Positions 57,478 through 64,000 of a DNA stretch of 64,000 nucleotides are shown piece after piece. The position numbers were made by a program, and so were the translations under genes. The DNA comes from Desulfallas sp. Bu1-1 (GTDB lineage Bacteria; Bacillota; Desulfotomaculia; Desulfotomaculales; Desulfallaceae): NCBI RefSeq assembly GCF_015594625.1, contig NZ_JADNRQ010000004.1, forward strand, positions 62,001 through 126,000, given 5' to 3'. The notes under the pieces were generated by a model. It did no database searches. It had not been told where the DNA came from and saw nothing but the letters and a program-made list of their open reading frames with translations. Each line of letters starts with the position of its first letter. Position 1 is the stretch's first letter.

Positions 57478-59184
57478 ATGCAGGTGAAAACAGAGCAAAC
57501 GGTATTAATAATTGGCGGAGGTGGCGCAGCCTGCCGTGCTGCAATAGAAGCGGCGGATGCTGGGGCCAGGGTGATAATGCTGTTGAAGGGTAAGCTGGGG
57601 GCAAGTGGGGCAACGGCCTACAAGGTGGCCGAAATGGCCGGTTTTAACGTGGCGGACGGTCAGGTGGATCCTGATGATACGCCGGAAGAACATTATAAAG
57701 ATATTATGACTGCCGCACATGGTATGGCCGACCCAAAATTGGCGCGTTTGGTGGCGGAAGAAGCGCCTCTGGCTTTAAAAACCCTGGAGGACTGGGGGGT
57801 GCGATTCGAGCGGGACGGGGATAATTACCTTGAGTTCCTGAGTTGTTTTGCCAGTCGTCCTCGCACCCATGTAATTAAAGGACATGGCGAACCAATTATT
57901 CAGGTCTTAATTCCTCAGCTAAAAAAACGCAACATTACTGTTTATGAAGAATGCTTGGTAACGAACCTGTTTATTCAAGACGGCGAGTGCATAGGTGCCG
58001 GTTTTATCGATCAGGGCGGCGAATATAAGGCCATTGCCGCCGGGGCGGTGATCCTGGCGACAGGTGGGGCCGGTCAGCTTTTTGCCAGGAATCTTAATCC
58101 GCTGGACATTTGCGGTGATGGTTACACGCTGGGATATGAAGCCGGGGCGGAACTGATCAACATGGAGTTCATGCAGGCCGGAATCGGTATAATTCATCCC
58201 GTGGTCAATATTTTAAACGGCTGGGTTTGGTCTGCGCATCCCCTGTTGACAAACAAATACGGTGAGCAGTTTTTGTCCAACTACCTGCCGGAAGGGATTA
58301 AAGCGGAGGAGGTAATGGATACCCATTCCCATCACTTTCCCTTTAGTTCATCGGATATCTCAAGGTACATTGAAGTTGCTATCCAAACCGAAATCGCGGA
58401 AGGACGCGGGACCGATCAAGGCGGGGTCAACCTGGATTTTACCCTGTTAAACGATGATTACCTTAAAGCACTTCCGCCTGATAGCGCTTTTTGCAAGATG
58501 TGGAACATCACCCGCGAATATCTTTTATCTCGAGGAGTGGATGTGCTACGGGAACCGGTGCAAATTGCCTGCTTCGGGCATGCAATTAACGGCGGGTTAA
58601 GAATCAACGAGCAAGGGCAGACATCGGTTCCAGGTCTTTACGCAGCCGGGGAAGTGGCCGGCGGGCCCCACGGCGCCGACCGTTTGGGCGGAAATATGAT
58701 GGTGACCTGCCAGGTATTTGGCGCCCGGGCCGGTCGTTCCGCGGCTATGGTGGCGCTGGGGAAAAAAACTGCCGAAATCCCCGCGTCTTTGATAGGCCGG
58801 GAAAAAGCCCGGCTCCAAGAACGGATAGGAAGGTCCGTTGATGTTTCCGGTCTTAAGAAAAAACTTCAGACCAGCGCCCAAAACAGGCTATTGGTAAGGC
58901 GCAGTGAAGCCGGGCTTGAGCAGTTTATGAATACGATTGCCGAGGTGCGTGATGAAATATTCAGTGCTCCAACCGCACCATACCTGAGCCGTGATGTATG
59001 GGAGCTTTTAAGCCTTCTTTGCGCCGGAGAAATAATGGCCTGTGCCGCCCTTGCACGTAGGGAAAGCCGGGGTAGCCATTTCCGTACCGATTTCCCGGAA
59101 CGTGATGATGTTAGATTTGGCTCACCCTCGGTTATCACCAGGGGAACGGGTAAGCCCGAATTAAGCGTTTTACAATTTAAGTAA
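57478..59184 (+). CDS. Fumarate reductase/succinate dehydrogenase-like flavoprotein
   Basis: A 568-residue FAD protein of the FRD/SDH/aspartate-oxidase family: VLIIGGGGAACRAAIEAADA binds ADP, HVIKGHGEPIIQVLIPQL and AAGAVILATGGAGQLFARN follow, then the capping domain, and VPGLYAAGEVAGGPHGADRLGGNMM near the end of the flavin domain. No iron-sulfur or membrane subunit is adjacent. That leaves a soluble dehydrogenase/reductase of an unsaturated acid or a 3-oxo compound, with an unknown partner. It follows the CoA-transferase by 76 bases. The C-terminal helical domain with two cysteines (LSLLCAGEIMACAALARRES) is shared with the family. Confidence 0.85.
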   Translation: MQVKTEQTVLIIGGGGAACRAAIEAADAGARVIMLLKGKLGASGATAYKVAEMAGFNVADGQVDPDDTPEEHYKDIMTAAHGMADPKLARLVAEEAPLALKTLEDWGVRFERDGDNYLEFLSCFASRPRTHVIKGHGEPIIQVLIPQLKKRNITVYEECLVTNLFIQDGECIGAGFIDQGGEYKAIAAGAVILATGGAGQLFARNLNPLDICGDGYTLGYEAGAELINMEFMQAGIGIIHPVVNILNGWVWSAHPLLTNKYGEQFLSNYLPEGIKAEEVMDTHSHHFPFSSSDISRYIEVAIQTEIAEGRGTDQGGVNLDFTLLNDDYLKALPPDSAFCKMWNITREYLLSRGVDVLREPVQIACFGHAINGGLRINEQGQTSVPGLYAAGEVAGGPHGADRLGGNMMVTCQVFGARAGRSAAMVALGKKTAEIPASLIGREKARLQERIGRSVDVSGLKKKLQTSAQNRLLVRRSEAGLEQFMNTIAEVRDEIFSAPTAPYLSRDVWELLSLLCAGEIMACAALARRESRGSHFRTDFPERDDVRFGSPSVITRGTGKPELSVLQFK

Positions 59185-59242
59185 GCTATTTAAGCAATGA
59201 GTTTGTTAATAAATAAAACCATATTCCAATTGGAGGATTGTT

Positions 59243-60271
59243 ATGCAAAAGAAAGTAGTGACTTTTGGTGAAATAATGCTTCGCCTGTCAACACCCGGCC
59301 ATTCAAGGTTTGTACAGGCTGATTCCTTTGACGTAACTTACGGTGGTGGAGAGTCCAACGTAGCTGTTTCATTGGCCCAATTTGGTCTCAATGCCTGTTA
59401 TGTAACTAAAGTTCCCAATAATCCCATTGGACAATGTGCTATAAACCATGTGCGCCGCTTTGGTGTAAATACGGATTACATCGCCCGGGGTGGCGAACGT
59501 CTTGGGATTTATTTTTTGGAAAGTGGTTCTTCGCAGCGGCCTTCTAAAGTAGTTTATGACCGTAGCAATTCATCCATTAGCCAGGCTGTGCCGGAAGATT
59601 TTAACTGGCGGGAAATTTTTGAAGGGGCGGATTGGTTCCACTGGACAGGTATCACCCCGGCTATCAGCGACAGTGCCGCTTCCTGTGTCCGGGAAGCCTG
59701 CAAAGTAGCCAAGGAAATGGGCGTTACCATAAGCTGCGACTTGAACTACCGCAAGAAGTTGTGGACTAGGGACAAGGCTAACAAGGTGATGACCGGTCTT
59801 ATGGATTACGTCGATGTATGCGTTGGCAACGAAGAAGATGCGGCGGACGTTTTTGGTATCAAGGCGGCGAAGACCGATGTAACCAAAGGGAAATTACATG
59901 CTGAAGGCTACAAAGATGTAGCCAGGCAATTGGTGGAAAAGTTTAATTTAAAATATGTAGCTATTACTTTAAGGGAAAGTTTCTCAGCCTCGCATAATGG
60001 TTGGTCCGGATTATTATATGACGGCAAGGAATTTTATCAGTCACGGAAGTATGATATCATTCCCATCGTTGACCGGGTAGGCGGCGGAGATTCTTTTTGC
60101 GCCGGTCTTATTTATTCGCTGGTAACAGGCAAAAAGCCACAAGACGCCATTGAGTTTGCGGCGGCGGCTTCTTGTTTAAAACACACAGTTCCGGGAGATT
60201 TTAATCTAATTACCGTTGATGAAGTTGAGCTGCTGGCCAGGGGTGATGCAAGCGGCCGGGTGCAAAGGTAA
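59243..60271 (+). CDS. kdgK: PfkB-family sugar kinase, probable 2-keto-3-deoxygluconate kinase
   Basis: A 342-residue ribokinase-fold kinase. KVVTFGEIMLRLSTPGHSRF and DVTYGGGESNVAVSLAQFG are characteristic of KDG kinases, and DRVGGGDSFCAGLIYSLVTG carries the catalytic aspartate (GGGD rather than the usual GAGD). The KDPG aldolase gene starts 27 bases downstream, which supports KDG as substrate. It would phosphorylate 2-keto-3-deoxygluconate from sugar acids such as gluconate, galacturonate or glucuronate. Sugar-acid dehydratase genes are not in the window. Confidence 0.88.
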   Translation: MQKKVVTFGEIMLRLSTPGHSRFVQADSFDVTYGGGESNVAVSLAQFGLNACYVTKVPNNPIGQCAINHVRRFGVNTDYIARGGERLGIYFLESGSSQRPSKVVYDRSNSSISQAVPEDFNWREIFEGADWFHWTGITPAISDSAASCVREACKVAKEMGVTISCDLNYRKKLWTRDKANKVMTGLMDYVDVCVGNEEDAADVFGIKAAKTDVTKGKLHAEGYKDVARQLVEKFNLKYVAITLRESFSASHNGWSGLLYDGKEFYQSRKYDIIPIVDRVGGGDSFCAGLIYSLVTGKKPQDAIEFAAAASCLKHTVPGDFNLITVDEVELLARGDASGRVQR

Positions 60272-60298
60272 TTAACCTTTTAAAGGAGTTGTGGGTTA

Positions 60299-60958
60299 AT
60301 GCTGAAAAAACATGAACAATTAAAAAGAATTATGGATGTAGGAATTGTCGCCGTTATTCGGGCGGAGTCCGCCGGTAAGGCTATTAAGGTTATTGAAGCT
60401 GTGCGCGAGGGAGGTATCCCCGCCATAGAAGTAACGATGACGGTACCGGGAGCTATTGATGTGATTAAGGAATTATCCCGCAATTTTAAAGAAGAAGAAA
60501 TGTTGATTGGAGCAGGCACGGTGCTGGATGCCGAAACCGCCCGTGCCTGCATCCTGGCCGGAGCTCAATATATTGTGAGCCCCGGCTTAAATCCTGCCAC
60601 CATTCGCTTGTGTAACCGTTATCAAAAAATCTGTATGCCTGGTTGTGCCACAGTAACTGAAATGCTAACTGCTATGGAATTGGGGGTTGACGTGGTAAAA
60701 CTTTTCCCTGGTGAATTGTTTGGACCCCGGTCCATAAAGTCCTTCCGGGGCCCGCTTCCCCACATTAATATAATGCCTACAGGCGGTGTTAATCTGGACA
60801 ATGTCGATCAGTGGATTAAAGCCGGCGCCGTGGCTGTTGGCGTAGGCAGCGATATAACCAAACAGGGACTGGCAACCGGCGATTATAACCTGATCAAAGA
60901 AACAGCGCGGGCATTTGTTGAGAAAATTGCCCGGACTCGCTCCATGCTGGCCAATTAA
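60299..60958 (+). CDS. eda: 2-dehydro-3-deoxyphosphogluconate aldolase
   Basis: A 219-residue class I KDPG/KHG aldolase. VGIVAVIRAESAGKAIKVIE opens the barrel, GGIPAIEVTMTVPGA has the catalytic glutamate, GAGTVLDAETARACILAGAQ follows, and VVKLFPGELFG holds the Schiff-base lysine K134. It splits KDPG to pyruvate and glyceraldehyde-3-phosphate. A kinase for KDG precedes it and a GAPDH gene follows within 45 bases, so the three genes form the lower Entner-Doudoroff branch. The ribosome site AAAGGAG is well placed. Confidence 0.93.
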   Translation: MLKKHEQLKRIMDVGIVAVIRAESAGKAIKVIEAVREGGIPAIEVTMTVPGAIDVIKELSRNFKEEEMLIGAGTVLDAETARACILAGAQYIVSPGLNPATIRLCNRYQKICMPGCATVTEMLTAMELGVDVVKLFPGELFGPRSIKSFRGPLPHINIMPTGGVNLDNVDQWIKAGAVAVGVGSDITKQGLATGDYNLIKETARAFVEKIARTRSMLAN

Positions 60959-61002
60959 GCAATTAAAAACGGATGTTTGTTCATTTTAAAGGGGGGATTT
61001 TT

Positions 61003-62004
61003 CTGACGGTCAGAGTAGCGATTAATGGTTTCGGAAGAATTGGCAGAAATGTCTTTAGGGCGGCCATACATAGAGATGATCTCGAAATTGTCGCCATCAA
61101 TGATTTAACAGATCCTAAAACGCTGGCACACCTGCTAAAATTTGACTCCGTCCATGGAACTCTAACTGAACCGGTTCTGGCCATGGATAATTGTATTAGC
61201 GTAAATGATAGGCTAATTAACGTTTTTTCCGAACCTGAACCCCGGAATTTACCCTGGGGTAAATTGAATGTGGATGTGGTTGTGGAATCTACGGGGCGTT
61301 ATACCAGGGGGGATGATGCCCGTCAACATGTTTTGGCGGGCGCTAAAAAAGTGGTTATCAGCGCTCCCGGCAAGGGTGTAGATGCCACCATTGTTATGGG
61401 AGTAAATCATCATACCTATGACCCCGCCAGGCATCACGTAATTTCTAACGCCTCATGCACCACCAACTGTTTGGCTCCGGTCGTTAAGGTGATTCATGAA
61501 AGATTTGGTATAAATTATGGTACTATGACAACAGTGCATTCTTATACTAATGACCAGCGAATTTTGGATTTGCCGCATAAAGATCTTCGCCGGGCCAGGG
61601 CGGCGGCCATGTCGATTATTCCCACTTCTACCGGCGCGGCCCGGGCGGTGAGCCTTGTGCTTCCTGAAATGGCCGGACGGTTAAACGGACTGGCTATGAG
61701 GGTTCCCACCCCGAACGTGTCGGTGGTTGATTTTGTGGCTGTTATTAATAAGCCTGCTTCGGTTGATGAGGTTAACTTGGCCTTAAAAGAGGCCGCTGAA
61801 GGAGAATTGCAGGGTATACTGGAGTACTGCGATTTACCGCTGGTATCAAGGGACTTTTACGGTAATCCTCATTCCTCAATAGTAGATGCTTTATCCACTA
61901 TGGTGATTGGTGATAATATGATAAAAGTAATAGCATGGTATGATAATGAATGGGGTTATTCCTGCCGTGTAGTAGACCTGGTTGCTTATATAGGAAATAT
62001 GTAA
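61003..62004 (+). CDS. gap: Type I glyceraldehyde-3-phosphate dehydrogenase, probable CTG start
   Basis: A 333-residue GAPDH: RVAINGFGRIGRNVFRAA, NDLTDPKTLAHLLKFDSVHG, the active-site ISNASCTTNCLAP and STGAARAVSLVLPEM. Counting from a CTG at 61003 the catalytic cysteine is C152, as in Bacillus GapA, and AAAGGGGGG sits 7 bases before it. The only upstream ATG in frame (60973) has no ribosome site and would add MFVHFKGGIF, which encodes that ribosome site. The gene therefore seems to use CTG as start. It oxidises the triose phosphate released by the adjacent KDPG aldolase; NDLTD suggests NAD use. Confidence 0.9.
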   Translation: MTVRVAINGFGRIGRNVFRAAIHRDDLEIVAINDLTDPKTLAHLLKFDSVHGTLTEPVLAMDNCISVNDRLINVFSEPEPRNLPWGKLNVDVVVESTGRYTRGDDARQHVLAGAKKVVISAPGKGVDATIVMGVNHHTYDPARHHVISNASCTTNCLAPVVKVIHERFGINYGTMTTVHSYTNDQRILDLPHKDLRRARAAAMSIIPTSTGAARAVSLVLPEMAGRLNGLAMRVPTPNVSVVDFVAVINKPASVDEVNLALKEAAEGELQGILEYCDLPLVSRDFYGNPHSSIVDALSTMVIGDNMIKVIAWYDNEWGYSCRVVDLVAYIGNM

Positions 62005-62104
62005 AAACATTAGTATCACATATAAATAGAATTGCGTTTGTTCAAAACCGGTAAATAGCTAAAATTCAGCGAAAGTTCCAGAGAGATACTGACCAAATAA
62101 AAAA

Positions 62105-62188
62105 CTCCTTATAATAGAGATATGGGTTGTCTTTGCCCAAATCTCCAGAATAAGGAGAACTACAGTGCAGTTCAAGGATACTATATAA
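62105..62188 (+). mobile_element. Remnant leader of an insertion sequence (sequestered ribosome site, truncated start)
   Basis: CTCCTTAT (62105-62112) pairs with ATAAGGAG (62150-62157), with AGAT/ATCT and GGG/CCC pairing inside, so the ribosome site AAGGAG is hidden in a hairpin. A GTG at 62165 then opens VQFKDTI followed by a stop at 62186-62188. Such hairpins before transposase genes are common in insertion sequences, and this looks like the decayed left part of one. No transposase remains, and the family is not identifiable. Confidence 0.4.
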
Positions 62189-62291
62189 TTTTTATTATAT
62201 CAACTGCATAAACTACTTTATAATAAAATTCTCCTCAGTGTCTTGACAACTAAAAAGTAAATCTCAGCGAGTATCGGTATGGATTAACTTT

Positions 62292-62340
62292 GGTAATATA
62301 GATATGATCACTTCGACGCCAGACCCATGTCTATATTACC
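62292..62340. repeat. 15-bp inverted repeat
   Basis: GGTAATATAGATATG (62292-62306) and CATGTCTATATTACC (62326-62340) are complementary except for one base, with a 19-base spacer. A shorter perfect hairpin, AGGGTACG with CGTACCCT, lies at 62390-62423. Neither is followed by a T-run. Both lie in the gene-free stretch 62005-62718. Confidence 0.7.
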
Positions 62341-62457
62341 ACCGTCCATTGATCGTCAAATTTGAGTGAAAAATTAAGTTTACCAGTAAAGGGTACGACA
62401 AACGGAACAGTTTTGCGTACCCTATAATTTTACTTTCGAACGAGGGGTAAAATTTTT

Positions 62458-62510
62458 CCGGCGCCGAAATTATTCGCACCGACCGGGACGGAGCGGTTAT
62501 GTTCAGCACC
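62458..62510 (+). pseudogene. 53-bp copy of the comEC 3' end
   Basis: These 53 bases match 47055-47107, inside the last codons of comEC, at 50 positions. The matching frame would read TGAEIFRTDRDGAVMFST. Nothing before or after is comEC-like, and the three-hairpin element starts at the very next base. Confidence 0.85.
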
Positions 62511-62607
62511 TGTTCAACTACCCCCAACTGAAGTTGGGGGGTTGCGGCACTCATGCTTAAGTCGACTTTCAGTCGATACCAATCCCACCTGCTTTAGCAG
62601 GCGGTGG
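62511..62607 (+). mobile_element. IS200/IS605-end-like cluster of three hairpins
   Basis: Three consecutive hairpins: CCCCCAACT with AGTTGGGGG (62521-62540), CGACT with AGTCG (62563-62575), and CCACCTGC with GCAGG-C-GGTGG (62585-62607), in the order and style of a TnpB/IS605-type right end or guide-RNA scaffold. The flank TTCAAC precedes the first. No tnpA or tnpB gene is present, so this would be a scar or a non-autonomous element. Identification rests on appearance only. Confidence 0.45.
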
Positions 62608-62718
62608 TTAAGTTTAATTTCGGGATTTTTTGTGCTTAAAAGGATAAATATTGCGAATGGAGTAATTACTTTAACGCGGAGTAAATCTTTGTGTTTTCTT
62701 AGCAAGGGGGGCTAACGG

Positions 62719-64000
62719 GTGGACCATGCTGAAATCAACTCCTTCAACCTGGCGGTGCTCAACTCGCTGACGGCGCATATTGCTGTTTTGGACGGCGAAG
62801 GCAATATCATCGCCGTAAACGAATCCTGGAAGCAATTCGGCCGGGAGAATGGCGCCGACGCCGCCACTATTTCCGCCACCGGCCGGAATTACCTGGAAGC
62901 CTGCCGGCGGGGGGCAGGTGAGGGTTGCGCTACGTCGGCCCTTGCCCTGGCCGGGATTCAGTCCGTTTTGGAAGGTTCCCGTGCCCGGTTTGCCATGGAA
63001 TATCCATGTCATGCGCCAGGGGAAAAACGGTGGTTTCTGTTGAATGTAACCCGCCTGTCCGGCGGGACCGGTGGAGCGGTGGTTTCACATACCGATATCA
63101 CGGGGCGGAAGAAAAACGAGGAGCGGCAGCAAGCGGAACTGGCCATACTGTCCGAACTGGCTAATTTTAAAAACTTAAAGCAATCAATCAGTAATGTACT
63201 TAAAATATTAACCGGGGTGATCGGCTGCGATGCGGCCGCCATTAGACTTTCCGAAGGAGATGATTTCACTTACTTCGCCCACACTGGTTTTGAGCCGGAC
63301 TTTATAGCAAAGGAATATTCCCTGTGTTCCTTTACCCCGGACGGAACGCCGAAAAAAAGCGACGATGGAAGAACCGTTCTGGAATGCCTGTGCGGCAAAG
63401 TGTTGCGGAACCAATTGAGCGGTTTTATCAACGAAAAGTACCTGACCAATTATGGTAGTTTTTTTACCGGCTCCGCTTCTTTGCTGCGGGAAGATCCGGC
63501 CGGGCCGCTGCAACTGGAGGGACCCTGGCGGCTTACCTGTTTGACTGCCGGTTTCGAAACCCTGGTGCTGGTGCCCATTAAGGATGAAGGTGAAAACATC
63601 GGTCTCTTGCAGCTGAACGGAACGGGCAAAGACCGCGTTTCCCGCGAGGACATGCCCTTTTTGGAACTGGTTAGCAGGCATATCGCTTCCGCCATAAGGC
63701 ATTTAAAAGATGCGGAGGCCCTTCAAAAACGGATGTTGTACGACCGGGTCACGGCCGGGGCCATGGCCATCTTGTCGGGGTATGATAATCGCGGCGAAGT
63801 GTTGAAAAAATTAATCGACCTGCTCACCAGACGTCTGGGTTACAATGCAGGGGCCTACTACGCTTATGACGAGTGGACACGGTCCTTTGAACGGGTTATT
63901 TGCCGGTCCGTTCAAAATGATCCCGTGGGAACACCCGCATCCCTTGAGGATCAGGCGATCATCGACACGGCTTTTGACAAGCGGACCCTGATTATTGAAC
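62719..64000 (+). CDS. PAS-GAF sensor protein, 3' part outside the window
   Basis: An open frame from GTG 62719 (AAGGGGGG 8 bases upstream) runs through the window end, 427 codons without a stop. Residues about 1-130 form a PAS-like sensor (AHIAVLDGEGNIIAVNESWK; RWFLLNVTRLSG; VVSHTDITGRKK). Then comes a GAF domain (about 140-330; LSNVLKILTGVIGCDAAAIR is near its start as NVLKILTGVIGCDAAAIRLS), and a second GAF begins about residue 350. The output domain, kinase, cyclase or sigma-54 activator, lies beyond the edge. It is the only candidate signal-transduction protein in the window. Confidence 0.85.
   Translation, partial: MDHAEINSFNLAVLNSLTAHIAVLDGEGNIIAVNESWKQFGRENGADAATISATGRNYLEACRRGAGEGCATSALALAGIQSVLEGSRARFAMEYPCHAPGEKRWFLLNVTRLSGGTGGAVVSHTDITGRKKNEERQQAELAILSELANFKNLKQSISNVLKILTGVIGCDAAAIRLSEGDDFTYFAHTGFEPDFIAKEYSLCSFTPDGTPKKSDDGRTVLECLCGKVLRNQLSGFINEKYLTNYGSFFTGSASLLREDPAGPLQLEGPWRLTCLTAGFETLVLVPIKDEGENIGLLQLNGTGKDRVSREDMPFLELVSRHIASAIRHLKDAEALQKRMLYDRVTAGAMAILSGYDNRGEVLKKLIDLLTRRLGYNAGAYYAYDEWTRSFERVICRSVQNDPVGTPASLEDQAIIDTAFDKRTLIIE

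Noticed and set aside
59205-59235. A fifth operator repeat before kdgK (AAAAC at 59215)
   Set aside because: Only the first half-site matches; GTTTT and the third half-site are absent at the required spacing.
62336-62554. Minus-strand 72-codon frame containing a comEC-antisense segment
   Set aside because: It is the antisense of the comEC fragment and hairpin element, with no ribosome site.
1-64000. rRNA, tRNA, CRISPR array or a complete insertion sequence
   Set aside because: None was recognised on reading; small tRNAs cannot be ruled out without a covariance search.

Overview
The window reads as chromosome of a spore-forming, anaerobic, Gram-positive bacterium of the Peptococcaceae/Desulfotomaculum type. 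The evidence is two small CotF-like spore coat genes, ComEA/ComEC, FakA with DegV, a desulfoferrodoxin, an aldehyde:ferredoxin oxidoreductase with its own ferredoxin, and dense acyl-CoA metabolism. I saw no rRNA, tRNA, CRISPR array or complete insertion sequence. This taxonomic reading is inference.

Region 1 (about 0.4-22.7 kb, visibly AT-richer than what follows) is a large acyl-CoA catabolic island. It holds two class III CoA-transferases, four short-chain dehydrogenases, a duplicated zinc alcohol dehydrogenase, two acyl-CoA dehydrogenases, a shikimate-dehydrogenase homologue, a cyclohexanecarboxylate-type CoA ligase, a 3-hydroxyacyl-CoA dehydrogenase, an amidohydrolase, an enoyl-CoA hydratase, a BadH-like 2-hydroxycyclohexanecarboxyl-CoA dehydrogenase, a fused class I CoA-transferase-fold protein, and a thiolase with its DUF35 partner. 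Together they outline activation, dehydrogenation, hydration, oxidation and cleavage of an alicyclic or hydroaromatic carboxylic acid. No BadI-type ring-cleaving hydrolase is recognisable. Sigma-54 promoter sequences (7740, 16359, possibly 10418 and 19136) suggest enhancer-dependent control. The island also carries relics, two highly structured intergenic elements and a small inverted-repeat element.

Region 2 (22.9-47.1 kb, GC-richer) looks like ordinary core genome: spore coat genes, a flavin oxidoreductase, FakA/DegV, a two-gene LysO exporter, tungsten/molybdenum aldehyde oxidoreductase, an FMN oxidoreductase, gamma carbonic anhydrase, heme O synthase, paired Crp/Fnr regulators, two TauE/SafE exporters, a FluC pair, a PadR regulator coupled to a leaderless oxyanion-binding protein, a CitE-like lyase, ComEA/ComEC and a DUF169 protein.

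Region 3 (47.3-62.0 kb) is a second catabolic locus. It has an IclR regulator with four matching operator-like repeats, crotonase, two MaoC hydratases, acyl-CoA dehydrogenase, an MFS and a TRAP transporter, a CoA-transferase, a fumarate-reductase-like flavoprotein, and a KDG kinase - KDPG aldolase - GAPDH trio (lower Entner-Doudoroff). A fossil of a second iclR gene sits between the maoC and acyl-CoA dehydrogenase genes.

Region 4 (62.0-64.0 kb) is a boundary: insertion-sequence debris, a 53-bp copy of the end of comEC, three hairpins like an IS200/IS605 end, and then the start of a PAS-GAF sensor gene that runs off the window.
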